Shown here piece after piece: positions 1 through 7,847 of a stretch of DNA of 64,000 nt. The notes under the pieces were generated by a model that worked only from the letters and a program-made list of their open reading frames with translations, had not been told where the DNA came from and ran no database searches. The stretch's first letter is position 1; the number at the start of each line of letters is the position of its first letter. The translations under genes were made by a program, and so were the position numbers. Source of the DNA: JAAFIP01 sp031367325 (lineage in GTDB: Bacteria > Pseudomonadota > Gammaproteobacteria > Burkholderiales > Burkholderiaceae_C); assembly GCA_031367325.1 (NCBI GenBank), contig JANLPQ010000035.1, positions 26,942 to 90,941 of the forward strand, given 5' to 3'.

Positions 1-678
1 CAAATAGCACTGGCCCATATCACCGTGCCGTGCGAGACACCCTGCATTGTGGAGAGTAAAAGTTTTAAGCTCTACCTCAACAGTTTTAACAACACACGGT
101 TTAACAGCATTGACGACGTACGCGAACGCATTGCCACGGACGTAGGCCGCGCGGCGTGGCAAAGCGCACAGGGTCAAGATACAAACGTCGCCCAAAAAAA
201 TGCGCGTGTAGGCGTCAGGCTAGTGCCGCCTGAGCTATTTGCAGCAGAAAAAGTGATTGAACTCGATGGCGTGCAACTAGACCGCCTAGACCTAGACTGC
301 ACCCACTACAGCCCCGCACCACATCTGCTGCAAGCCGCGTTGAATGAAAAACCTGTCAGCGAAACTTTGGTAAGCCACTTGCTAAAAAGCAACTGCCTTG
401 TCACCAGCCAGCCCGACTGGGGCAGCGTACAAATCAACTACAGCGGCCCGCAAATTGACCAAGCGGGTTTGCTGCAATACATCGTCAGCTTTCGCAACCA
501 CAACGAGTTCCACGAGCAATGCGTAGAACGCATCTACACCGACATCATGGCCCGTTGCAAGCCTGCGCAACTGTCGGTGTACGCCCGCTACACGCGCCGT
601 GGCGGCCTGGACATTAACCCATGGCGTACCAGCCATCCGCAGGCGGCTCCAGCCAATGTGCGGTCGGCTAGGCAGTAG
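1..678 (+). CDS. queF: NADPH-dependent 7-cyano-7-deazaguanine reductase QueF (3' part)
   Basis: QueF reduces preQ0 to preQ1 in queuosine biosynthesis in the cytoplasm. The frame is open from base 1, so the gene starts outside the window; about 225 C-terminal codons are present. The ESKSFKLYLNSFN signature, the catalytic Cys in SNCLVTSQPDWGS and its downstream Asp, the FHEQCVERI segment and the ARYTRRGGLDINPWR tail match the long, E. coli-type QueF subfamily of about 280 residues. The Met at position 25 lies inside the conserved core and is not the true start. It stands apart from the leftward module that follows. Identification is firm; the N-terminus cannot be judged. Confidence 0.96.
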   Translation, partial: QIALAHITVPCETPCIVESKSFKLYLNSFNNTRFNSIDDVRERIATDVGRAAWQSAQGQDTNVAQKNARVGVRLVPPELFAAEKVIELDGVQLDRLDLDCTHYSPAPHLLQAALNEKPVSETLVSHLLKSNCLVTSQPDWGSVQINYSGPQIDQAGLLQYIVSFRNHNEFHEQCVERIYTDIMARCKPAQLSVYARYTRRGGLDINPWRTSHPQAAPANVRSARQ

Positions 679-684
679 ATTGTC

Positions 685-770
685 AATACCCAAGTACTAT
701 TAATTTAATAGCTGCTTGAGCACGATTTACTTGGGTTAGAGGGCTAAAAGCCTATAAAAATAGGCTTCAA
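685..770 (+). repeat. Dispersed AGCTGCTTGAGCA repeat, copy 1, with tail hairpin
   Basis: The core holds an ATTAATTTAAT-like start followed by AGCTGCTTGAGCA. A 9-bp inverted repeat (ACCCAAGTA at 688-696 and TACTTGGGT at 728-736) brackets the core. An 8-bp stem with a 4-base loop (748-767) follows. No T-tract follows, so it is not a standard terminator. The same core recurs at eight other places in the window. Confidence 0.8.
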
Positions 771-870
771 AAGTCACTTTTTACTGCATGCACCATGCTG
801 GCTTTGCGCGTTTGATTTAACTCGGAAATTGGCCTTGTCGTGCCACAGCGCAAACTTAGTGTGCTCAAAC

Positions 871-1461
871 TCAGCGCAAATCGCCTGTCAGCGAAGCCAA
901 GGTTTCGGCGTTAATCTCCATGTGTGCAGGGTAGTTGGTATGGTCGCAGCCCAGCTTGGCAGCAGCACCTGCTTTCAGCACCGCCGCCATTGCGGGCGTG
1001 AACTCAAACCGTACAAAATGCACTGCCGAGGTTTTCTCGTCGTTTTCGCGGTCCATGTCTTCATCCGCTATGGCGTACACACGCTTGTGGCCTTCTACCT
1101 CGATAAACATGCGGTCTTCCACGCCTATCAGTCGGCGTAGCTCACGTTGACGCTCGTTGACATCGGGGTACTCAATCATCATCGTGGCCTTCCAGTTGGT
1201 GCCATCGGGTACCAGCGGGGCGTAGGCCTCGATCTCTTGCAAGATGCCCTCTTCTTCAAAGACTTTTTCAATCCGCAGCATTTCTTGAATTTGGTAGCGA
1301 ATGGTGGTCTCGCTTTCAAACTGCAAATGCAAATGCTCGCCTAGGTGCAGGCTGCGCAGCTTGCGATGCGCTAGCACGGCATCTTTGTGCGTTTTGCGGT
1401 ACTTGTGGTACGCCTCTAGGCTCATGAGGTTGTCGGGGGTGATATTGCCTGTTAATTGCAT
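871..1461 (-). CDS. DUF3501 family protein
   Basis: This 196-residue soluble protein matches DUF3501, a family of unknown biochemical role that often travels with rubrerythrin and an Hdr-like Fe-S protein, as it does here. It is acidic and rich in Glu and Arg, has the LMSLEAYHKYRK start and a long middle helix region, and shows no signal peptide or membrane segment. The start is supported by AGGAG a few bases upstream. It is the last gene of the leftward rubrerythrin / Fe-S oxidoreductase / DUF3501 module, separated from the middle gene by a 192-bp inverted-repeat element. A part in peroxide or redox handling is inference from context. Confidence 0.82.
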   Translation of the reverse strand: MQLTGNITPDNLMSLEAYHKYRKTHKDAVLAHRKLRSLHLGEHLHLQFESETTIRYQIQEMLRIEKVFEEEGILQEIEAYAPLVPDGTNWKATMMIEYPDVNERQRELRRLIGVEDRMFIEVEGHKRVYAIADEDMDRENDEKTSAVHFVRFEFTPAMAAVLKAGAAAKLGCDHTNYPAHMEINAETLASLTGDLR

Positions 1462-1513
1462 GGTGGGCTCCTAATGTCTAAATTCGAGGGGCTGGGATCG
1501 GGGGCGGACTTCT

Positions 1514-1705
1514 GGACGCGAAGGGCGCTAAGGTTGCGCGAAGGACGCGAAAGAAGATAAAGAAAAAATACCAAATTATTAAAAATTTACTTTAATCGCT
1601 TCAAGTTTCACAAAGTTTGCTACTTGGTAAATTCTAGAGAATTCATTTCAAAAATTTTGGTATTCCTTTCGCGTCCTTGGCGCAACCTTAGCGCCCTTCG
1701 CGTCC
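1514..1705. mobile_element. MITE-like inverted-repeat element 1
   Basis: Terminal arms of 40 bp (1514-1553 and 1666-1705) are inverted copies with a single mismatch. They carry GCGAAGG/GCGCTAAGG-type words; the inner edges continue the symmetry as an AATACCAAA...TTTGGTATT pair. The AT-rich centre has no ORF. Length and ends closely match the element at 3172-3381, which lies in the opposite orientation on the other side of the Fe-S gene. No clear target duplication could be read. Confidence 0.75.
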
Positions 1706-1740
1706 GGTATTAATCTCCTAATCCTCAATAAACTACAAAA

Positions 1741-3126
1741 CTATTTCAAGCCGTACGCTGTGCGCACCAGTGTCAGTGGATGCGCCAGTTCAGGTTCACC
1801 CAATTTGTTAACTTCAAAGCCTTGCTTAATATGGTGCCCGCCCAATGGGCAGTCTGAGCTGATGAAATCTGGCAAACCAGCGGCCACTGCAATAGAGCCA
1901 TCCGCTGCAGCACCCGAGCCTGGATGGTCGGCCATCTTTTTAAACAGCGGTTTGCCAATTTTCATGGCCTGCTGGTGGGTGGCTTTTTTCACGCCGAAGG
2001 TGCCGGCGTGGCCGCTGCAGCGTTCGTTGGTTTGCACGTAAGTGCCGGGCACCATTTTGAGCATTTCTTCGGTTTTTTTGCCGATGTTTTGCACCCGGCC
2101 GTGGCAGGGGATTTGGTAGCTGATTTTGCCCAGGCTGACGGGGAATTCGGTTTTGATCAAACCGTCCCGTTTGCGTGCCATCAGGTATTCAAACGGGTCC
2201 CACATGGCTTCTTTCACCAGTTGCACATCGGCTTGCTCGGGGTACATGAGTGGAATTTCTTGTTTGAACATCAGCGTGCAGCTGGGCACGGCGCTCAAGA
2301 TGGCGTAGCCGTTTTTGGCGTAGTGGGTCAGCACGGGGATGTTGGCTTCTTTACAAGCGTTCACCGATTTTAAATCGCCCAGTTCTAGCTTAGGCATGCC
2401 GCAGCATTTTTCGGCGCTCACTAGTTCATACGGTATATCGTTGTGGTCAAGAATTTTGAGCAAATCGTGGCCAATACCTGGCTCGTTGTAGTTGACGTAG
2501 CAGGTGCTGTAAATGGCTACTTTGCCAGGCGTTTTTACGCCGTTGTTGACAACGGTGGCTTTGGCTTTGGGTGCAGATTTGCGGAATTTTTTAGTAGCCA
2601 ATTCAGGCAGCCAAGCGTCTTTATCAACACCCAGCACGCTTTCCATCACAGCGCGGGCGGGCTTGGTGTTGTTCACCGCGTTGGCCACTTGCACCACGAT
2701 AGGGATGCCAGCAAACTGGCCATGCACGTCGGTGCTGGCCAAGAATTTTTCAGAAGTTTTAACTTCGCCTTTTTCAAACTTAATGGCTTTGGCGCGCAGC
2801 ATGGTGTGCGGAAAGTCAAGGTTAAATGCATGGGGCGGGGTATAGGGGCATTTGGTTAGGTAGCACAGGTCGCACAAATAGCATTGATCCACCACAGACC
2901 AATAATCTTTTTTGTCTACGCCGTCTACTTCCATGGTGTTGCTGTTGTCGACTAGGTCGAACAGCGTGGGGAAACTTCCGCACAGGCTTACACAGCGGCG
3001 GCAGCCATGGCAAATATCAAAGATGCGCTCCATTTCATGCAAGGTCGCTTCTTCGTTGTAATAGTCAGCGCCTTTCCAGTCAATCGGGTGCCGGGTAGGA
3101 GCGTCTAAATTGCCTTCGCGTGCCAT
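1741..3126 (-). CDS. HdrD/GlpC-like (Fe-S)-binding oxidoreductase
   Basis: This 461-residue cytoplasmic protein has two N-terminal ferredoxin-type motifs (CHGCRRCVSLCGSFP near residue 39 and CYLCDLCYLTKCP near 82). Two CCG-type cysteine-rich segments follow, including EKCCGMPKLELG and SDCPLGGHH. This is the layout of heterodisulfide-reductase HdrD and GlpC-like subunits, which pass electrons between a donor and a quinone or thiol acceptor. It sits between rubrerythrin and DUF3501 on the same strand, which suggests it supplies electrons to rubrerythrin or repairs an Fe-S partner; that is inference. MITE-like elements lie on both sides, so co-transcription with its neighbours is not assured. 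Confidence 0.88.
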   Translation of the reverse strand: MAREGNLDAPTRHPIDWKGADYYNEEATLHEMERIFDICHGCRRCVSLCGSFPTLFDLVDNSNTMEVDGVDKKDYWSVVDQCYLCDLCYLTKCPYTPPHAFNLDFPHTMLRAKAIKFEKGEVKTSEKFLASTDVHGQFAGIPIVVQVANAVNNTKPARAVMESVLGVDKDAWLPELATKKFRKSAPKAKATVVNNGVKTPGKVAIYSTCYVNYNEPGIGHDLLKILDHNDIPYELVSAEKCCGMPKLELGDLKSVNACKEANIPVLTHYAKNGYAILSAVPSCTLMFKQEIPLMYPEQADVQLVKEAMWDPFEYLMARKRDGLIKTEFPVSLGKISYQIPCHGRVQNIGKKTEEMLKMVPGTYVQTNERCSGHAGTFGVKKATHQQAMKIGKPLFKKMADHPGSGAAADGSIAVAAGLPDFISSDCPLGGHHIKQGFEVNKLGEPELAHPLTLVRTAYGLK

Positions 3127-3171
3127 AACTTTGTCTCAGGGGTTTATTTATCTATCAAGAGAATTCGGGGG

Positions 3172-3381
3172 CAGAACTGCCGGATGCGAAGAACGCGAAG
3201 GTTTCGCGAAGGACGCTAAAGGAATACCAAAATTTTTAAATTCACTGTCAAACTGATGTGACCAAACCCCTAGCCGTAGCATGACCGGGCTGAAAGTGAA
3301 ATATAAACTCTGGTATTTTTTCTTCTGTCTTCTTTAGCGTCCTTAGCGAAACCTTCGCGCCCTTCGCGTCCGGAAGTTCTG
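3172..3381. mobile_element. MITE-like inverted-repeat element 2
   Basis: Arms of 40 bp (3182-3221 and 3332-3371) are inverted copies with about four mismatches. Symmetry extends outward to CAGAACTGCCGG (3172-3183) and CCGGAAGTTCTG (3370-3381). The left arm resembles the right arm of element 1, so the two are in opposite orientation. The middle is unlike that of element 1. No transposase is visible; mobilisation in trans would be needed. Confidence 0.72.
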
Positions 3382-3407
3382 TATTCAGGTTTTCAAAAAC
3401 CTACGAA

Positions 3408-3830
3408 TTAATCCACCAGCTCAGTCAAAGCCTTGGCGTAGCGGTTAGCGTGTGAACGCTCTGCTTTGGCCAAAGTTTCAAACCAGTCGGCTACTTCGTC
3501 ATGACCTTCGTCACGAGCGGTTTTGGCCATGCCGGGGTACATGTCGGTGTACTCATGGGTTTCGCCTGCAACAGCAGATGCCAAGTTTTGACGGGTTGCG
3601 CCAAAAGGCATGCCGGTAGCTGGGTCGCCGCACTGTTCTAGCCACTCTAGGTGACCGTGCGCGTGGCCGGTTTCGCCTTCAGCGGTCGAGCGGAACAGCG
3701 CTGCCACGTCTGGCTGGCCTTCAACGTCGGCCTTGTTTGCGAAATATAAATAGCGGCGGTTAGCCTGTGACTCGCCTGCGAAGGCGGCCTTCAAGTTGTC
3801 TTCCGTCTTAGAGCCTTTTAGTGCTGCCAT
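3408..3830 (-). CDS. Rubrerythrin family diiron protein without rubredoxin domain
   Basis: At 140 residues this is the ferritin-like four-helix domain alone. Diiron ligands are visible as Glu of AGESQANRRY near residue 19, EGETGHAHGH near 51, ETHEY near 90 and AKAERSHANRY near 125. The C-terminal rubredoxin domain of classical rubrerythrin is absent, so electrons must come from a separate partner; the Fe-S protein downstream is a natural candidate. The family reduces hydrogen peroxide in the cytoplasm. AGGAG precedes the ATG. It is the first gene of the leftward three-gene module. Bases 3831-4128 upstream are AT-rich and must hold its promoter and that of the rightward HiPIP gene; no regulator box was recognised there. 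Confidence 0.93.
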   Translation of the reverse strand: MAALKGSKTEDNLKAAFAGESQANRRYLYFANKADVEGQPDVAALFRSTAEGETGHAHGHLEWLEQCGDPATGMPFGATRQNLASAVAGETHEYTDMYPGMAKTARDEGHDEVADWFETLAKAERSHANRYAKALTELVD

Positions 3831-4128
3831 GATGGTTTCTCCTAGGGGTTAATGAAAAAGGTTGTCACCTTGAAAATACAAGGAACTTTAACCATAGCGG
3901 TATTAGGTGCCCAAGTCTAATTGTTCGCTTCAATACCCCTCATTGGGCTTGGCTATTGGTTCTATTTAATTGATAGTTATTCTCATTTAAACACTCCCCA
4001 TATCAAGTTAGACCGTGTGGTCATATTGTTTACTAGTTAGTTTATTATTTGTATATGCACTATACTTCTGTTTATTGCATTGACCATGTCGGTCAGACAA
4101 TCAAAAATAGCCAATCAGGATACCTTTC

Positions 4129-4437
4129 ATGACCAGCCGCCGCCAATTTATCGTTCAATTTAGCGCTGCCAGCGCCGTATTAAGTGCCGCACAATTTAGC
4201 CAAGCCGCCGACCCCATGGTGGCCGAGTCAGACCCCCAAGCCAAAGCACTGGGTTACTTTGCAGTGGCCACCAAGGCGGATAAAACTAAATATCCCAAGT
4301 ACGCTGCCGACCAAAATTGCAGCAACTGCGCCTTGTACCAAGGCAAAGCTGCTGATGCAGCTGGTGGCTGCCCACTGTTTGCAGGCAAGCAAGTGTCTGG
4401 CAAAGCCTGGTGCTCTGCTTGGGCAAAAAAAGCCTAA
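4129..4437 (+). CDS. High-potential iron-sulfur protein (HiPIP), Tat-exported
   Basis: This 102-residue precursor has a twin-arginine start (SRRQFIVQF) and a signal ending near SQAADP. The mature part carries four cysteines at 64, 67, 81 and 95 in the HiPIP pattern (CSNC, GGCPLF, KAWCSAW) that binds one [4Fe-4S] cluster. HiPIPs act in the periplasm as electron carriers from bc1 complex to oxidases or photosynthetic reaction centres. Length and spacing are normal for the small betaproteobacterial type. The divergent rubrerythrin gene is 298 bp upstream. Confidence 0.95.
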   Translation: MTSRRQFIVQFSAASAVLSAAQFSQAADPMVAESDPQAKALGYFAVATKADKTKYPKYAADQNCSNCALYQGKAADAAGGCPLFAGKQVSGKAWCSAWAKKA

Positions 4438-4485
4438 GCTAACACCCCGAACTAAGGCATTCAGCTCTTTGTTTAAGGCAAATCC

Positions 4486-6153
4486 ATGGCCAAAACCACT
4501 GCGGCTGTGCCCGCCACTGCCCTACCCTGTCGCCATCTAATTCTGATTCTGGGCGACCAGCTCGACGCTGATTCATCAGCGTTGGACGACATTGACCCGC
4601 AGCAAGATGTGGTGCTGATGGTGGAGGCTTTTGACGAGTCGCGCCACGTGTGGTCGCACAAAATCCGTACCACGCTGTTTCTGTCGGCCATGCGCCACTA
4701 CGCCGTTAGCTTGCGCACGCGTGGCTTGCGAGTGGACTACCGCGCACTAGACACGCACGGCGACGCATCGCTAGCTGACGGCCTGACTGCAGCAGTGCTA
4801 CAGCACCAACCCAGCAGTGTGATAGGGGTAGAACCTGGGGATCTGCGAGTGCGCCACGCATTAGAAAATGCTATAAATAAAATAGCTGCTCGAGCAGGTT
4901 CTACGGGCTCAAACCCTGAAAAGACTGTTAAAAAAGCATCCGCCAAGGCTGTTTTAAGCGGTGAAGCACGCACTACCCCACTGCGCATGGACTGGCGCGA
5001 AGACCGCCACTTTTTATGCAGCCTGCCCGCGTTTCGCAAATGGGCTGGCACCAGCAAAAGCCTGCGAATGGAGTTTTTCTACCGGCAAATGCGCCAGCAG
5101 TACAAAATTTTGATGGATGGCAAAGAACCCGCAGGTGGCCAGTGGAATTTTGATGCCGATAACCGCAAAAGCTTTGGCAAAGCAGGACCTAAAGACGTGC
5201 CGCAGCCACTGGTGTTTAAGCCCGACGCCATCACGCAAGATGTTATCAAGTTAGTTAACACCCACTTTGCCGATCACCCAGGCCATTTGGACAAATTTAA
5301 CTGGCCCACCACCCGCACCGAGGCGTTGCGTGCGCTCAAAGATTTTATTGACAACCGCCTGCCCCAGTTTGGCCCGCACGAAGACGCCATGTGGACGAAC
5401 CTTGAGTTTGGCTGGCATTCACTGCTGTCTAGCTCGCTTAACCTAAAGTTGCTGAACCCGCTAGAAGTAGTGCAGGCTGCAGAGCAAGCCTATGCCAAAA
5501 AAGGCCTAGATTTAGCCAGCGTAGAGGGTTTTATCCGCCAAATTCTGGGCTGGCGCGAGTTTATGCGCGGGGTGTACTTTTTAGACATGCCCGCGCTGAA
5601 AACCGCCAACCATTACGACCACCAAAACCCGTTGCCCAAATGGTACTGGACCGGCGACACACGCATGAACTGCATGAAAAACTGCATTTCGCAAACGCTG
5701 GACAACGGCTATTCGCATCACATTCAGCGTCTGATGATTACCGGCATGTTTGGCGTGACGGCGCAAATCAACCCGCAGCAAATGTGTGACTGGTATCTGG
5801 CCGTGTACGTGGACGCAGTGGAATGGGTAGAGCTGCCTAACGTGGCAGGTATGGCACTGTTTGCCAACGGTGGCCGCTTTACCAGCAAGCCGTACGTAGC
5901 AAGCGGCGCGTACGTTAAACGCATGAGCAACTATTGCACCGGCTGCGCCTACACGCCCGAGACGCGCGCGGGCGATACGGCCTGCCCGATGACCACCCTG
6001 TACTGGAATTTTCTAGATAAGCACGAAGCCAGCTTTGCAGGCAACCCGCGCACCGCGTTGATGGTAAAGAATCTGCAGCGCATGACCGATGATGAGCGGC
6101 TGCAAGTGCGGGCGACAGCACAGCGGATGTTGGGGGACTTGGATGCTTTGTAG
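4486..6153 (+). CDS. Fe-S cryptochrome/photolyase (PhrB-like, FeS-BCP family)
   Basis: This 555-residue protein belongs to the deoxyribodipyrimidine photolyase-related family with FAD and a [4Fe-4S] cluster, which repairs (6-4) photoproducts in the studied member PhrB of Agrobacterium. Cysteines at 396, 484, 487 and 500 have exactly the spacing of the PhrB cluster ligands 350, 438, 441 and 454. The HHIQRLMITGMFG segment of the FAD domain is clear. Between the conserved LRVRHALE and DWREDRHFLC segments lies about 36 extra residues (about 129-165, rich in Ala, Lys, Ser), whose DNA is a copy of the dispersed AGCTGCTTGAGCA repeat. The reading frame is kept. The start has only a weak AAGG ribosome site. 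Confidence 0.92.
   Translation: MAKTTAAVPATALPCRHLILILGDQLDADSSALDDIDPQQDVVLMVEAFDESRHVWSHKIRTTLFLSAMRHYAVSLRTRGLRVDYRALDTHGDASLADGLTAAVLQHQPSSVIGVEPGDLRVRHALENAINKIAARAGSTGSNPEKTVKKASAKAVLSGEARTTPLRMDWREDRHFLCSLPAFRKWAGTSKSLRMEFFYRQMRQQYKILMDGKEPAGGQWNFDADNRKSFGKAGPKDVPQPLVFKPDAITQDVIKLVNTHFADHPGHLDKFNWPTTRTEALRALKDFIDNRLPQFGPHEDAMWTNLEFGWHSLLSSSLNLKLLNPLEVVQAAEQAYAKKGLDLASVEGFIRQILGWREFMRGVYFLDMPALKTANHYDHQNPLPKWYWTGDTRMNCMKNCISQTLDNGYSHHIQRLMITGMFGVTAQINPQQMCDWYLAVYVDAVEWVELPNVAGMALFANGGRFTSKPYVASGAYVKRMSNYCTGCAYTPETRAGDTACPMTTLYWNFLDKHEASFAGNPRTALMVKNLQRMTDDERLQVRATAQRMLGDLDAL
4869..4914 (+). repeat. Dispersed AGCTGCTTGAGCA repeat, copy 2, inside the photolyase gene
   Basis: The stretch CTATAAATAAAATAGCTGCT followed by CGAGCAGGTTCTACGG aligns with the intergenic copy at 13061, differing by a C for T in the core. 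It lies within an open coding frame and codes for the insertion at about residues 129-143 of the photolyase. Confidence 0.7.
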
Positions 6154-6184
6154 TTGGATTCTTGTCGGTAGACTGGTTTAACAG

Positions 6185-6237
6185 TTACTATTAATTTCGT
6201 AGCTGCTTGAGCAGGATTTACTTGGGTTAGAGGGCTA
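6185..6237 (+). repeat. Dispersed AGCTGCTTGAGCA repeat, copy 3
   Basis: This copy reads TTACTATTAATTTCGTAGCTG then CTTGAGCAGGATTTACTTGG and is nearly identical to copy 1 through the TTAGAGGGCT segment. It starts about 30 bp after the photolyase stop codon. A weaker half-copy (GCTGTTTGAACAGG) follows near 6252. Confidence 0.78.
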
Positions 6238-6324
6238 TTTCATTGTTGAAAATGCTGTTTGAACAGGTTTTAAGGGTGCTTTTTGTGCTGCGTTGGTTAG
6301 GGAGCCAGTTCGTTGTTCTAGCAC

Positions 6325-6660
6325 GCGCGCTACTGCGGTCAGTCCCATGCCAAACGGACCTGCAGCCCTTTATTGTTTGTCATAGGACTGACCACAACAG
6401 CACGCTTGTAGCGAGCTAGGGTTGTCGCTCCGTGCGAGTCACGGTAAATTAGATCGTTGTAGCTGTTCTTCTGCAGCGACCACGCCAGCGGAGCGCGTGA
6501 CTTAAAACTACTACATTGAACAGGGTGAGCGGTGTGAGCGTGTCGATGAAAAAATCGTAGCGAGGCGCGGCAAACCAACTCAAAATTTCTACACATCTAA
6601 GTCGCGTGTTCGCGGAGATTTTTTGCAGCGACATGTCACGCCGCCCGTCCAAGGTAAACA
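6325..6660 (-). other. Structured non-coding element A, related to 15365-15690
   Basis: Read on the minus strand, the first ~135 bases (6650 down to about 6515) align with 15372-15510, sharing TCGCTGCAAAAA, ACACGCG and a TTTTTTCATCGA-type block. The distal end holds a 21-bp inverted repeat (6325-6345 and 6385-6405) whose four mismatches are all transitions compatible with G-U pairing in a minus-strand RNA. Short ORFs cross it but have no recognisable domain. The 855-bp gap 6154-7008 otherwise holds only repeat copies and the sdh promoter region. Confidence 0.5.
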
Positions 6661-6702
6661 ACGAAGTAATGCATTGCCAAAGGGGAGTTTAAAACCCATG
6701 AC

Positions 6703-6747
6703 CACTACAAATTCAATAGCTGCTTGAGCAGTACTTACTTGGGTTAC
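6703..6747 (+). repeat. Dispersed AGCTGCTTGAGCA repeat, copy 4
   Basis: The core CAATAGCTGCTTGAGCAG is followed by TACTTACTTGGGTTACA, as in copies 1 and 3. It lies 260 bp upstream of sdhC, between element A and the sdh promoter region. Confidence 0.78.
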
Positions 6748-7008
6748 AAACACTTTTATTCATAAACTAAAGTCTTCTAGAGATTTTTTGCATCTGACCC
6801 CAAAATACCACGCAACCATCCACCCACACCCAAACATCACCCCAATCGCCGCCCCAAAGACACTTTTCCGATAAAAACTTGCGGTCATAAGCCCTCAAGT
6901 TACAGATTCATGCTGCATTGCAATAGAATTTGATGGTTTAGCGAAATAGGAAAGTTACCAAGTGATTACAAACTCTGGTCGCCACCCCAAAACACAGAAA
7001 GCCAAAGT

Positions 7009-7452
7009 ATGTCCACCGAAGCGACCAGCGTAGCCAAGAAGCGGCCTGAATTCCGCAACATCAACGCGTTTACCGATTTGCCCACCTACCGTTTGCCGCT
7101 GGCAGGCATAGTGTCCATCTTGCACCGCATCAGCGGTGCGATTATGTTTTTGCTGATGCCTTTTATTATTTGGATGTTCGACACCTCGCTGTCGTCGGAA
7201 ATCTCCTTTGCCAAATTCAAGGCCGCATTCAACGTGGGCATGCTGGGCTTGCCTGGCTTTATGTGGAAGCTGGTGGCACTGGCGCTGATCTGGGCGTTCT
7301 TGCACCACTTCGTGTCAGGTTTGCGCCATTTGTGGATGGACGCGCGCCATGCTGTCACCAAAGAGTTTGGTAAAACCTCAGCTATTGTCACCTTGGCGGT
7401 CAGCATTGGCCTGACGGTGATTCTGGGTGCCAAGCTATTTGGCCTGTACTAA
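7009..7452 (+). CDS. sdhC: Succinate dehydrogenase cytochrome b556 subunit
   Basis: This 147-residue membrane anchor has three predicted transmembrane helices (about 31-53, 80-104, 120-142). The LAGIVSILHRISGA motif binds quinone and the His in HHFVSGLRHLWMD is the heme b axial ligand. With SdhD it anchors complex II and passes electrons to ubiquinone. It is the first gene of sdhCDABE-gltA. The upstream 220 bp must hold the promoter; no regulator gene or malate dehydrogenase gene is present beside it. Confidence 0.96.
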   Translation: MSTEATSVAKKRPEFRNINAFTDLPTYRLPLAGIVSILHRISGAIMFLLMPFIIWMFDTSLSSEISFAKFKAAFNVGMLGLPGFMWKLVALALIWAFLHHFVSGLRHLWMDARHAVTKEFGKTSAIVTLAVSIGLTVILGAKLFGLY

Positions 7453-7478
7453 TATATTTAAATAAAAGAAAAGATACC

Positions 7479-7844
7479 ATGGCAGTAAATTACGGCACCA
7501 AGCGCTCAGTAGTGGGCGCGCATTACGGTTTAAAAGACTGGCTAGCCCAGCGCATCACCGCCACTTTGATGGCAGTGTTTACATTGTTAGTTTTGGCCCA
7601 GGTGGTGCTTATCAAAGGCCCGATTGGCTACGAGTCTTGGGCACGCATTTTTGCGTCTCAGTGGATGAAGGTGCTGACCTTTGTCGTCATTATTGCCATG
7701 CTGTACCACGTGTGGGTGGGCGTGCGCGATATTTGGATGGATTACATCAAGCCTGTTGCCCTGCGTTTGTCGCTGCAAGTTGTCACTATGGTTTGGCTCG
7801 TGGGGTGCGCGGGCTGGGCTGTACAAGTGTTGTGGAGAATTTAA
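7479..7844 (+). CDS. sdhD: Succinate dehydrogenase hydrophobic membrane anchor subunit
   Basis: This 121-residue protein has three membrane helices and the heme-ligand motif YHVWVGVRDIWMDYIK near residue 75. The conserved AHYGLKDWLAQRITA start region faces the quinone site. It lies 26 bp after sdhC and 3 bp before sdhA, consistent with one transcript. Confidence 0.95.
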   Translation: MAVNYGTKRSVVGAHYGLKDWLAQRITATLMAVFTLLVLAQVVLIKGPIGYESWARIFASQWMKVLTFVVIIAMLYHVWVGVRDIWMDYIKPVALRLSLQVVTMVWLVGCAGWAVQVLWRI

Positions 7845-7847
7845 GTT

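Noticed and set aside
1924..2373. Long open frame on the plus strand across the Fe-S gene
   Set aside because: It lies antisense to a gene with clear Fe-S motifs and has no recognisable domain; it reflects the codon bias of the real gene.
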